A DNA stretch of 64,000 bases, taken from NCBI GenBank assembly GCA_020060215.1, contig JAGVAP010000014.1, positions 43,347 through 107,346 of the forward strand. The letters run 5' to 3'. This DNA is from Deltaproteobacteria bacterium (GTDB taxonomy: Bacteria > Desulfobacterota > DSM-4660 > Desulfatiglandales > HGW-15). Position numbers and translations under genes: made by a program. Of this stretch, positions 34,484 to 42,296 are shown one piece after another; the first letter of the stretch is position 1, and each line of letters begins with the position of its first letter. The notes below the pieces were generated by a model. That model was given only the letters and a program-made list of their open reading frames with translations. It searched no databases and was not told the DNA's origin.

Positions 34484-36037
34484 ATGCGACTGCATCTCCG
34501 ACTTTCGGTTCGACTGCTCCTTGGGGTGACGGCACTGTCATTCCTGTGGGTTTCGCCATCCACGGCAAAATCGCCCAAGAGAATCGCGATCCTCCCGTTT
34601 ACCATGAACGCAGACCGCGATCTCAGCTTCCTGCAGGAGGGGATCGTAGACATGCTCGGCTCCAGGCTCGCTTGGAAGGGCGAGTTGGAGGTGCTCGAAA
34701 AGGGACTGGTCAAGGCTGAAGCAGCCGGCCACAAAGGGGCGCTCAACAGGGAGGCGGCCATTACCGTCGGGAAGCGGCTCCAGGTGGACTATGTGGTCCT
34801 TGGGAGTCTCACGGTCTTCGGAGACAGTGTCAGCGTGGATGCCAGGATCCTCGACGTGGCGAATTCCGATGAGCTGGTCACCGCCTTCAATCAGGCCAAG
34901 GGAATGGATGCGGTGATCCCCACTATCACCCAGTTCGCCCAGGACATCAACGAAAAGGTCATGGGCCGGCCCATGGGCGCTGCGTCACCGGCACCTGCTC
35001 AGCAGCAGGGTGGCCCCGGAGGACTTACGGCGGAAGGGCAGGCGTTCGAAGGCAAGGGCGTCGGCCATACCCAGAGAATCAAGACCGAGGTCGTGAGCAT
35101 GGACGCGGGGGATGTGGACGGGGACGGAAAAACCGAGCTGGTGCTCGTCAGCCCCGACACTGTGTACGTGTACAAGTGGGCGGAGAAAGCGCTGGTGCAG
35201 TTCAAGACCTACAAGGAGCGGTTCGCCACCAACTTCCTGTGGGTGAGCGTTGGGGATCTGGACGGAAACGGCCGGGCCGAGATCTATGTGAGCAACGCCG
35301 GGGCGGTCGACGTGAGCTCATTCGTGCTCGAGTGGGACGGGAAGGGATTTCGGAAGATTGCGGATGGGCAGCGCTGGTTCTTCAGGGTCATGGATATGCC
35401 GGGAAAGGGAAAGGTCCTGATCGGACAGCGGCGGGCGACCGGTGGGGGTTTCATGGGAAGCATCCAGTATCTAAAGCGGGAAGGCAGCCAATTCGTGGGT
35501 ACCGAACCCGTCGCGCTGCCGGCAGGGGGAAATGTCTATAACTTCGCCCTGGTCGACTTTGACGGCAGAAGCGTTGCGGACACCGTCTTCCTGACCTCCT
35601 CCGAGCTTCTGGTCCTCTATGCGGGCGGTGAGGAGGTCTGGAGGAGCGAGGAGCCTTACGGCGGAACTTACGCATTCCTGGCGCGAGAGGGGTTGGACGG
35701 GGACCGTATCTTTATGCCTTCCCCCATCCTGATAACGGACATCGATGAAGACGGCAGGAAGGAGGTCATGGTCTGCAGGAATTCTTCCAAGATGGGTCGG
35801 TTGCTTGACAAATACCGAAGCTTCTCCAACGGCACCGTGGAGTTCCTGGTCAGAGACGAGGTGGGGCTCCAGACGAAGTGGAGCACCAGGAGACTGGGCG
35901 GGGCGACCGTAGGCTACCTTGTGGCGGATGTGGATGACGACAATCTGCCCGAGATGGTGGTGGTCTCGGTGATCCGCGAGGAGACGGCGGTCTTTGACAG
36001 CCCCAGAAGCCGGATCGTGGTGTTTGATTTGAAGTAG
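34484..36037 (+). CDS. Exported TolB/CsgG-like plus FG-GAP (VCBS) repeat protein
   Basis: 517 residues from MRLHLRLSVRLLLGVTAL (ATG 34484, AAAGGG upstream). A signal peptide ends near WVSPSTAKS. Residues about 30-160 (KRIAILPFTMNADRDLSFLQEGIVDMLGSRL, VDYVVLGSLTVFGDSVSVDARI) have the fold and wording of TolB-amino/CsgG-like lipoprotein domains, but no lipobox Cys. Beyond 200 come calcium-type FG-GAP/VCBS motifs: DAGDVDGDGKTELVLVS, GDLDGNGRAEIYVS, DIDEDGRKEVMV and DVDDDNLPEMVV. Probably a periplasmic beta-propeller. It is next to an outer-membrane porin on the other strand. Confidence 0.8.
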   Translation: MRLHLRLSVRLLLGVTALSFLWVSPSTAKSPKRIAILPFTMNADRDLSFLQEGIVDMLGSRLAWKGELEVLEKGLVKAEAAGHKGALNREAAITVGKRLQVDYVVLGSLTVFGDSVSVDARILDVANSDELVTAFNQAKGMDAVIPTITQFAQDINEKVMGRPMGAASPAPAQQQGGPGGLTAEGQAFEGKGVGHTQRIKTEVVSMDAGDVDGDGKTELVLVSPDTVYVYKWAEKALVQFKTYKERFATNFLWVSVGDLDGNGRAEIYVSNAGAVDVSSFVLEWDGKGFRKIADGQRWFFRVMDMPGKGKVLIGQRRATGGGFMGSIQYLKREGSQFVGTEPVALPAGGNVYNFALVDFDGRSVADTVFLTSSELLVLYAGGEEVWRSEEPYGGTYAFLAREGLDGDRIFMPSPILITDIDEDGRKEVMVCRNSSKMGRLLDKYRSFSNGTVEFLVRDEVGLQTKWSTRRLGGATVGYLVADVDDDNLPEMVVVSVIREETAVFDSPRSRIVVFDLK

Positions 36038-36050
36038 GGGCGCTAATCAC

Positions 36051-36227
36051 CTAAATTCTTTTCTTTCGGTGTGGTTGCCAGAGAACCCTTTGGGCCACTT
36101 CCCCTGGTGCTCCCCCAAGCCTTTCTTGCAGGCCGTCGAGGATGTACCGATTGCGGCTGATGCCTCTTTCGCGGGCTATCTCATCGATTCGCGATAGTAA
36201 CTCGTTGCGATACCCACGCCCGTTCAA
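36051..36227 (-). pseudogene. Ribbon-helix-helix (CopG-like) fragment, repeat-flanked
   Basis: A minus-strand frame of 58 codons reading YRNELLSRIDEIARERGIS then RNRYILDGLQERLGG. This resembles the C-terminal helices of Arc/MetJ/CopG DNA-binding domains (ERIDEIAxERGISRSxYI). The N-terminal beta strand expected before it is replaced by repeat B sequence, and there is only a TTG as start. I take it as a relic of an antitoxin-like gene. No toxin is adjacent. Confidence 0.45.
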
Positions 36228-36383
36228 AGCTCCAGCGCTTCCATCGCAAGCAGGAGCTTGCTCCTACATCCAAACACCTCTTCAGAGCGCCCATACAAGG
36301 AGCAACCTCCCAGTTGCGATGCGCCCACGCCCGTTCAAGGCTCCAGCGCTTCCATCGCAAGCAGGAGCTTGCTCCTACATCCA
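36212..36383. repeat. Tandem ~60-bp direct repeat carrying repeat B
   Basis: CCCACGCCCGTTCAA.GCTCCAGCGCTTCCATCGCAAG and the following GCAGGAGCTTGCTCCTACATCCA occur at about 36214-36275 and again at 36323-36384, differing at one or two bases. The 48-nt spacer holds CAACCTCCCAGTTGCGATG. Only two copies, so it is not a CRISPR array. Confidence 0.85.
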
Positions 36384-36403
36384 ACCTCCCGGTTGCGATA
36401 CAA

Positions 36404-36438
36404 AAACCCCCTTCCCCGCACGTCGGGGAAGGGGGTTT
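36404..36438 (-). terminator. Rho-independent terminator of the porin gene
   Basis: AAACCCCCTTCCCC-gcacgtc-GGGGAAGGGGGTTT, a perfect 14-bp stem. Read on the minus strand it is followed by TT, completing a run of five T. It lies 24 nt after the porin stop. Confidence 0.9.
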
Positions 36439-36461
36439 GGAAAAAGAGGTGCTAGCTCAGG

Positions 36462-37673
36462 CTAGAAAACCAGCTGGAACTGCAAACCGGCGATCCACTC
36501 GCTGCCGAAATCGGTCGCGACGCCGGCGACCGTCGCACCGTCATCATCGTCATAGAAGAAGATTTCAGGTTTGATGGTGAAGTTCTTGGTCATCTTGATG
36601 GGCAGGTTCACGCCGTACATCCAGCGTTCCCGATCGTTGCTGTCGTTGGCAAGGAGGGGGCTGCCATCGTTTTCCCACTGCTGGTAGCCGATGATGCCGT
36701 GGATCTCGGCAGGACCGAAATTGAAGCCCAGGTCGATCCAGGCCGCAATCTCTTCCGTATCCTCGACTTGCCTGTTGCCGGCGGCATTCGCGAACCCAAA
36801 GGGAGCACCGTTGGCACCGACGTAGTTCCCGACGCCAAGGTTCTCTCCGTAGGTGACTTCACCGGCCATCTTGAAGGGGCCAAAACCGGCGCTGATACCC
36901 ACAGCCGCGCCCCAGATGTCCAAGGTGTCTTCTTCACCGGCGGCGAGTCCTTCGTATTCCTGGGTCAGCCAGGTCACGCTCGGCTCAATCACGAAGTTGG
37001 CGATCTTGATGTTCAGGGCAGCGTCGATCCTCGGGATCACGCTGTTTTCCTCGATGGCAGCCCCGGCCCTAGCGGTGCCACCCGGGATCGCCTCTGCAGC
37101 TGCATCATCGTTGTCAGGATCGATCAATGCAATTTCCAGCCTGACCATATCGGTGAACTTGAAATAGTTCTTGATCGAATCCCTGGCGGTACCGCCATGG
37201 ACGTTACCCCAGCCGGCGCCGACGATATGCGCCTGGGCCTGCCCAAGGGTCTGGCTCGGTGCCATGATGCTGAAGGTCTGCTCAGAGCGGCCGAACCTGC
37301 TGTACCAGTTCGGGGTCCAGTGATAATCGATGTACGCATACTCGATCGCGAAGGTATCCACCCTTCCAAAACCACCAGCGGTCCCGGTGCCGCCGCGGAA
37401 CTGCAACCTGCCGTGGACCTTCTTGTCCTCGCTGGTCCACTGGGCGTCAAAGCGGTTCAGGGCCTGGGGAAGGTCGATACCTGTCCTCGTCCTGTCTTCG
37501 CGGGTTGTGGGGGTAGCCACAGGTACGCCCGCGGCCACGGCTCTCTCTTTGTCCTGGTCATAGACCAAGGCGTCGAGGGTGATCATGCCGCTGAGTTTCA
37601 CCTGCGCAACAGCAGGCGCTGCCATGGCAAAGCAGCACATAGCGGCTACAAAACCGATAAGAAGCTTCTTCAT
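36462..37673 (-). CDS. Outer-membrane porin-like beta-barrel protein
   Basis: 403 residues. Signal peptide MKKLLIGFVAAMCCFAMAAPAVA then QVKLSGMITLDALVYD. Alternating aromatic strands recur (TFAIEYAYIDYHW, GRLQFRGG, FVIEPSVTWL, FTIKPEIFFYDDDD) and the protein ends WIAGLQFQLVF with the terminal Phe recognised by the Bam machinery. AGGAGG precedes ATG 37673. Probably a trimeric-type porin of a delta-proteobacterium; the pore substrate is unknown. It has its own strong terminator, so it is monocistronic. Confidence 0.85.
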   Translation of the reverse strand: MKKLLIGFVAAMCCFAMAAPAVAQVKLSGMITLDALVYDQDKERAVAAGVPVATPTTREDRTRTGIDLPQALNRFDAQWTSEDKKVHGRLQFRGGTGTAGGFGRVDTFAIEYAYIDYHWTPNWYSRFGRSEQTFSIMAPSQTLGQAQAHIVGAGWGNVHGGTARDSIKNYFKFTDMVRLEIALIDPDNDDAAAEAIPGGTARAGAAIEENSVIPRIDAALNIKIANFVIEPSVTWLTQEYEGLAAGEEDTLDIWGAAVGISAGFGPFKMAGEVTYGENLGVGNYVGANGAPFGFANAAGNRQVEDTEEIAAWIDLGFNFGPAEIHGIIGYQQWENDGSPLLANDSNDRERWMYGVNLPIKMTKNFTIKPEIFFYDDDDGATVAGVATDFGSEWIAGLQFQLVF

Positions 37674-38349
37674 GACTCTTTCCTCCTAAATGACTTTTTC
37701 CTAAGGGTTAAGATTGTAGAAAGCGAACAATAACTTTTACTTACCTGCTATCACCCCCTTTCCTCCGTGATATCGCCCGAGCCAGACTCCCATCCAGGCC
37801 GGGCGAAAATTGTGGCGAGTTGTACCAGCTTGCAGAAGGAATGTCAACAAATTTCTGTACTCCCGGTGCGTATACGTAGGGTGTCATGGCGTTGTCCCCG
37901 ATCACAACCGATCCTGCGTGTCGGTCCCCTCCAGAATCGGTCTTGAAAGCCCTCCCCTTGTGTGATAGTTGATAGGGGTCTCGTCCATGCGTATCCATGC
38001 AATCCATATGCCATCCATGCTCCCCCTCCCCTGACGCCGAGTTGGGGGAGTGTGCTGGGGGCCTTTTCGGAGGAGGCGACGTACGCTGTTTCAATGGGTG
38101 ATCGGGACTTTCTTTCCCGGAAAGATCATGTTCCCGTAGAAAGTCCTGCGCGGGCATTCCGTTCATGGTTCGATACCTCACCACGAACGGAATTTCGGAT
38201 ACTACGGCATACTTGACCCGTTGCCCTGAGGGATCGAAGGGTATCGAAGGGTGAACAGGACGTTTTACTGGAACTCGAACTCAACCAACGAGTTGACTCA
38301 ACTCTGCGAGTGGTGAGAAGCGAAAGAGAAGAAGAAGGGGAGTCGTGTC
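37674..38349. other. Intergenic 676 bp, no supported gene
   Basis: Upstream of both porin (minus) and the DUF1844 gene (plus), so it should carry two promoters, but I could not find convincing -35/-10 pairs. The 147-codon minus frame at 37741-38184 has no family features. AGGGATCGAAGGGTATCGAA at about 38229 echoes 34118-34138. Confidence 0.55.
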
Positions 38350-38754
38350 ATGGCTGAAGAAGAAAAGGGATTCGTGATCAAAGACAGACGGTCCTTGGAT
38401 GAAAAGGGAGATCTGAAGGAGGAAGGGGCTGAAAAAAGGCCGCCGAAGCCGGAAGGGAAGAAGGCGGAAGGGCCGGCTGAGGAGACGGGTCAAAGGGTTC
38501 CCCTGCCGGAGGTGAGTTTCAACACCCTGATCTTCAGTCTCAGCTCGTCGGCCCTGCTGCACCTGGGTGAGATCCAGGACCCTTATACGGGGCAGAGCAA
38601 GACCGATCTGCCTGTCGCCAAACACACCATCGACCTCATTGCCATGCTCAAGGCCAAGACCAAGGGTAACCTTACTGAGGAGGAATCCAAGTTCCTTGAG
38701 AGCGTCCTCGCCGACCTGCGGTGGCGATATGTGAAAGCGGCCGACAAGCCGTGA
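38350..38754 (+). CDS. DUF1844 domain protein
   Basis: 134 residues. A charged, disordered N-terminus (KGFVIKDRRSLDEKGD, KRPPKPEGKKAEG) precedes the DUF1844 core FNTLIFSLSSSALLHLGEI then the TIDLIAMLKAKTKGNLTEEE helices. Function unknown; frequent in Desulfobacterota and often next to ispE or similar genes. Its TGA overlaps the GTG start of ispE (GTGA), so the two are coupled. Confidence 0.88.
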   Translation: MAEEEKGFVIKDRRSLDEKGDLKEEGAEKRPPKPEGKKAEGPAEETGQRVPLPEVSFNTLIFSLSSSALLHLGEIQDPYTGQSKTDLPVAKHTIDLIAMLKAKTKGNLTEEESKFLESVLADLRWRYVKAADKP

Positions 38755-39632
38755 CGGGCTCCGAACACATCATAAGCATAAATGCCCCGGCAAAGCTCAA
38801 CCTTCGACTGAAGGTCATCGGCGTCCGATCCGACGGGTACCACGATCTGGTTTCTCTGATGGTGCCGGTCGGCCTGTTCGACCTCCTGGAGATCAGGGTT
38901 GCCGGCCAAGGGGAGGACGCCCTCTTCTGCACCGGCTACGAAGTCCCGGCGGGTGAAAGCAACCTCGTCCTGAAGGCGGTGCGGTCTTTTCGTCAGCGGA
39001 CCGGGTCCAAGGCTGGGCTCCATATCAGACTGCAAAAAAACATACCGGTTGCCGCAGGGCTGGGCGGCGGAAGCAGCGATGCCGCCGCCGCCCTGCTCGC
39101 CATGAATAAGATCCTCGGCAGCCCTCTTCCCCCGAAAGGGCTGCATGACCTGGCCGTGAGTCTCGGAGCAGATGTCCCTTTCTTCCTGGTAGGCAGACCC
39201 GCCGTCGCTACAGGCATAGGAGAGGTTCTCGAACCCGTAGAAGGTTGGGGTCACCACTGGTATGTCATCGTCGCACCTCCGCTGCACGTGTCCACTGCCT
39301 GGGTATACAGGAACTATAGATTAAATGAGTTGACAAGAGATGAATATCATTATATTAAGAATCGATTAGGCAATGATTCCCTTGCATTTGCCCACATCCT
39401 CGAGAATGACTTAGAAACCGTAACCTCAGCCAGCTTCCCAACCATTGAAACCATCAAGAGACACTTGAAAGAGGAAGGGGCGGCAGGGGTCCTGATGTCG
39501 GGGAGTGGGCCAAGTGTTTTTGGGGTCTTTGAAGGCGAGGACAGGGCCCGGAGAGCACGTGAGCGGCTTGTACCGATGAACCTGGGTGAGGTGTTTGTCG
39601 TGGCGGACTGGGCAAGAGAACGTGACGAGTGA
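38751..39632 (+). CDS. ispE: 4-(cytidine 5'-diphospho)-2-C-methyl-D-erythritol kinase IspE
   Basis: 293 residues. A GHMP kinase of the MEP isoprenoid pathway. Motifs: NAPAKLNLRLKVIGVRSDGYHDL (N-terminal substrate block), PVAAGLGGGSSDAAAALL (ATP loop) and LMSGSGPSVFGVF (third GHMP motif). I chose the GTG at 38751 overlapping the DUF1844 stop; a frame to 38721 adds only antisense-like residues. The last codons (RERDE, stop) fall in the left end of dispersed repeat H. It starts the conserved ispE-tRNA-Gln-prs-rplY-pth run. Confidence 0.94.
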   Translation: MTGSEHIISINAPAKLNLRLKVIGVRSDGYHDLVSLMVPVGLFDLLEIRVAGQGEDALFCTGYEVPAGESNLVLKAVRSFRQRTGSKAGLHIRLQKNIPVAAGLGGGSSDAAAALLAMNKILGSPLPPKGLHDLAVSLGADVPFFLVGRPAVATGIGEVLEPVEGWGHHWYVIVAPPLHVSTAWVYRNYRLNELTRDEYHYIKNRLGNDSLAFAHILENDLETVTSASFPTIETIKRHLKEEGAAGVLMSGSGPSVFGVFEGEDRARRARERLVPMNLGEVFVVADWARERDE

Positions 39633-39764
39633 AGAGCCATTGTACGATCTAAATCACTCGGTTGTAGACATTTCGAACTTGTCGCCCGGAACGGCTGTCG
39701 TTTGATAGGCTTGTCACGATTCTTCGTCTTCCCAACTGTCGACTCGTCACTCGTGACTCGTCAC
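39617..39764. repeat. Dispersed repeat H, copy 1 (inverted ends)
   Basis: AACGTGACGAGTGAAGAG at the left (including the ispE stop) and GACTCGTCACTCGTGACTCG at 39740-39759 to the right. It lies just before tRNA-Gln. Confidence 0.7.
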
Positions 39765-39777
39765 TGTTCTTTGGAAC

Positions 39778-39852
39778 TGGGGCGTCGTCAAGCGGTAAGA
39801 CACGGGCCTTTGGAGCCCGCATTCGGAGGTTCGAATCCTCCCGCCCCAGCCA
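39778..39852 (+). tRNA. tRNA-Gln (anticodon TTG)
   Basis: TGGGGCG pairs with CGCCCCA, the anticodon loop is CTTTGGA (TTG), the T-arm is GGAGG TTCGAAT CCTCC, and CCA is encoded after discriminator G. It sits between ispE and prs, a placement seen in related bacteria. Confidence 0.97.
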
Positions 39853-39856
39853 GAAG

Positions 39857-39949
39857 AAGTTGGAGGTTAGAGGTTAAAGGTTGGAGGCAGAAAAATGAAG
39901 TTGCCTCAAACCTCAAGTGGAGCAGCAGCGGAACGCTCCTCAAACCTCG
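39857..39949. repeat. Dispersed repeat G, copy 1
   Basis: TTGGAGGTTAGAGGTTAAAG and GGTTGGAGG at the left, with inverse CCTCAAACCTC occurring twice at the right. It fills the gap between tRNA-Gln and prs. Confidence 0.75.
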
Positions 39950-39976
39950 AACGTCGCCACTGTTGAGGGAAATTGA

Positions 39977-40906
39977 ATGAAAGTCATCAGCGGAACATCC
40001 AATCCTGCGCTGGCTAAAGAGGTCTGCGAGTACCTGGGGATCCAACCGGTGGCGATTACGGCCAAGGCCTTCAGCGACGGCGAGACCCAGGTCGAGATCC
40101 ATGAGAACGTCCGGGGAAGCGATGTCTTCGTGATCCAGTCCACCTGCCCCCCCGTGAACGACAACCTGATGCAGCTCCTGATCCTGATGGACGCCCTCAA
40201 GCGCGCCTCCGCCCGGAGGATCTCCGCGGTGATCCCCTATTATGGGTATGCGAGGCAGGACAGGAAGGTGAAACCGAGGGTGCCGATCAGCGCCAAGCTG
40301 GTGGCGGATCTGATCACGGTGGCCGGTGCGAACAAGGTGGTCTCGATGGATCTCCATGCGGGGCAGATACAAGGCTATTTCAATATCCCTGTGGACAACA
40401 TCTATGCAGCGCCGATACTCCTGACCCACATCCGGAATCACTTTGCCGACGGCCTGGTGATCGTATCCCCCGATGCCGGAGGAGTGGAGAGGGCCCGGGC
40501 CTTTGCCAAACGGCTGGGGGCGGGTCTGGCCATCATCGATAAACGGAGGGATGCGCCCAACGTGGCCGAGGCCATGAACATCATCGGCGAAGTAGAGAAG
40601 AAGACCGTGGTCATCCTGGATGACATGGTGGATACGGCGGGGACACTCACCCAGGCCGCAGGGGCCCTCGCGAAAAGGGGTGCGCGAAAGATCTATGCAT
40701 GCTGCACTCATCCGGTCCTCTCCGGGCCCGCCATCGACAGGATCAAGAGTTCGCCCCTGGATCAGGTGGTGGTAACGAACACGATCCCCCTGACCGACCA
40801 GGCAAAGAAGTGCGCAAAGATCACCGTGCTCTCCGTGGCCGAGTTGCTTGGAGAATCCATCAGGAGGAGCCACAATTCAGATTCGGTGAGCAATCTATTT
40901 GTGTAG
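39977..40906 (+). CDS. prs: Ribose-phosphate pyrophosphokinase (PRPP synthetase)
   Basis: 309 residues, normal length. Makes PRPP from ribose 5-phosphate and [31 protein letters not shown] (ATP flag region), [14 protein letters not shown] (Mg/ATP His-Asp) and the PRPP loop [18 protein letters not shown] are all present, as is the [13 protein letters not shown] block. It follows tRNA-Gln and precedes rplY by 10 nt, a widely conserved order. Confidence 0.97.
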   Translation: MKVISGTSNPALAKEVCEYLGIQPVAITAKAFSDGETQVEIHENVRGSDVFVIQSTCPPVNDNLMQLLILMDALKRASARRISAVIPYYGYARQDRKVKPRVPISAKLVADLITVAGANKVVSMDLHAGQIQGYFNIPVDNIYAAPILLTHIRNHFADGLVIVSPDAGGVERARAFAKRLGAGLAIIDKRRDAPNVAEAMNIIGEVEKKTVVILDDMVDTAGTLTQAAGALAKRGARKIYACCTHPVLSGPAIDRIKSSPLDQVVVTNTIPLTDQAKKCAKITVLSVAELLGESIRRSHNSDSVSNLFV

Positions 40907-40916
40907 GGAGGAGAGA

Positions 40917-41558
40917 ATGGAGCAACCCACGCTTACAGCGCGCGTACGAAAAGAACAGGGAAAGGAGGCCGCCCGCAAACTCCGGCGGCAGAACCGGATC
41001 CCTGCCGTTTTTTATGGTCCCCACTCGGAACCGATGCCATTGGCGGTGGACGTACCGGAGCTCGAAAAGATCTTGAGGAAGACCACCAGTGAAAACATCT
41101 TTCTCACCCTTCGGATCGATTCGGACGGAAATTCGGATTCTCGAACGGTCATCCTGAAAGAGCTTCAGACGCATCCGGTAAAACCGATCCTCTTCCACGC
41201 CGATTTCTATGAAATCCCCATGGACAAGGAAGTATCCTTCCAGATCCCGATCCACTGCGTCAACACCCCCGTGGGGGTATCCAAGGGCGGGATCCTGGAG
41301 CAGGCATTGCGGGAGCTTACCGTCACCTGTCTCCCCTCCAAGCTGGTGGATCGGTTGGACCTGGACGTCTCAGCCCTGGATGTGGGGCAGTCCCTGCATG
41401 TCAGGGACATCCAGCTGCCGGAGGGGATCAAGACCGGAATGGACGGGGCCCAGACGGTGGCAGCCGTCAATATTCCTGTCGTAAAGGCAGCCAAGGTTGA
41501 AGGAGAAGAGGAGGCCCAGGAGACGGCTGAGGAAGCGGCTCCGGAGGCTTCCGAATAG
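40917..41558 (+). CDS. rplY: 50S ribosomal protein L25 / Ctc family
   Basis: 213 residues, the long Ctc (TL5) form. The N-terminal L25 part (LTARVRKEQGKEAARKLRRQNRIPAVFYG) binds 5S rRNA; the C-terminal TL5 domain (VSKGGILEQALRELTVTCLP) is followed by an acidic Glu/Ala tail. GGAGGAGAG lies before ATG 40917; an upstream in-frame start at 40899 overlaps prs and is unlikely. The order prs-rplY-pth is a classic bacterial operon. Confidence 0.94.
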   Translation: MEQPTLTARVRKEQGKEAARKLRRQNRIPAVFYGPHSEPMPLAVDVPELEKILRKTTSENIFLTLRIDSDGNSDSRTVILKELQTHPVKPILFHADFYEIPMDKEVSFQIPIHCVNTPVGVSKGGILEQALRELTVTCLPSKLVDRLDLDVSALDVGQSLHVRDIQLPEGIKTGMDGAQTVAAVNIPVVKAAKVEGEEEAQETAEEAAPEASE

Positions 41559-41563
41559 AAGTT

Positions 41564-41668
41564 GCGAGTCACGAGACGTCCCGGGATGGGACACACGAGC
41601 TCCCAAGTTGCAGTTTCAGGCGATTTCTTGCGGCTGTGAACTCGTCACTTGTCACTCGTTACTTCCAT
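41564..41668. repeat. Dispersed repeat H, copy 2 (inverted ends)
   Basis: TTGCGAGTCACGAGACGTC at the left and ACTCGTCACTTGTCACTCGT at the right, in the rplY-pth gap. Confidence 0.7.
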
Positions 41669-41711
41669 TCTGTTTGAAAGGGGGTGAGTCGGACTCGCGA
41701 GAGAAACATAC

Positions 41712-42296
41712 ATGATCGTAGGTCTCGGAAATCCCGGGCCGGAATACAGGAAAACCCGCCACAACATTGGTTTCAGGGTGGTGATGCAATGGGCTGCATC
41801 CTTGAATGTCACCTTGCGAAGCCGAAGTTTCCATTCCAGGAGCGGCCGGGCCTTGCTTGAAGGCCGGGGGATCATCCTTCTCTGTCCTCAGACATATATG
41901 AACAGGAGCGGTATGGCCGTCAGGGCGTGCGCAGATTACTACGGCCTCGACATGGACAAGCTGCTGGTCGTGCATGACGACATCGATCTTCCCGTCGGGA
42001 GGGTCAAGGTCGCCAGGAACGGGAGCGCTGGAGGACACAAGGGGATCCAATCCATCATAGACCATCTGGGAACCAACAGGTTTGCCCGTGTGAAGATCGG
42101 GGTGGGTCGGCCGCGACCCCCGCAACCCGTGGAGGATTTTGTCCTCAGTCCCTTCGGCGTTGACGCGGAGGCAGTCATGGAAGAAGTCGTTCGACTGGCG
42201 GTTCGGGCGTGCGAGGAATTCGTGTTGTCGGGTATTGAAAAGGCGATGTCTGATGTGAACTGGCAAAACCTAGATCAAAAGGAGGGAGAACACTGA
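41712..42296 (+). CDS. pth: Peptidyl-tRNA hydrolase
   Basis: 194 residues. Recycles peptidyl-tRNA. Catalytic and binding residues are visible: [18 protein letters not shown] (Asn, His), [13 protein letters not shown] (Asn), [13 protein letters not shown] (Asp) and [18 protein letters not shown]. Its TGA shares one base with the hppA ATG, giving tight coupling. The start ATG 41712 has only a weak purine-rich site (GAGAGAAAC). Confidence 0.95.
   Translation: MIVGLGNPGPEYRKTRHNIGFRVVMQWAASLNVTLRSRSFHSRSGRALLEGRGIILLCPQTYMNRSGMAVRACADYYGLDMDKLLVVHDDIDLPVGRVKVARNGSAGGHKGIQSIIDHLGTNRFARVKIGVGRPRPPQPVEDFVLSPFGVDAEAVMEEVVRLAVRACEEFVLSGIEKAMSDVNWQNLDQKEGEH

Noticed and set aside
36212..36384. Possible CRISPR array
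   Set aside because: Only two direct copies of about 60 bp with an internal dyad matching a dispersed repeat; no further units or spacers, and no cas genes.
37741..38184. 147-codon minus-strand frame in the 676-bp gap
   Set aside because: No ribosome binding site, no motif and a composition like noncoding DNA.
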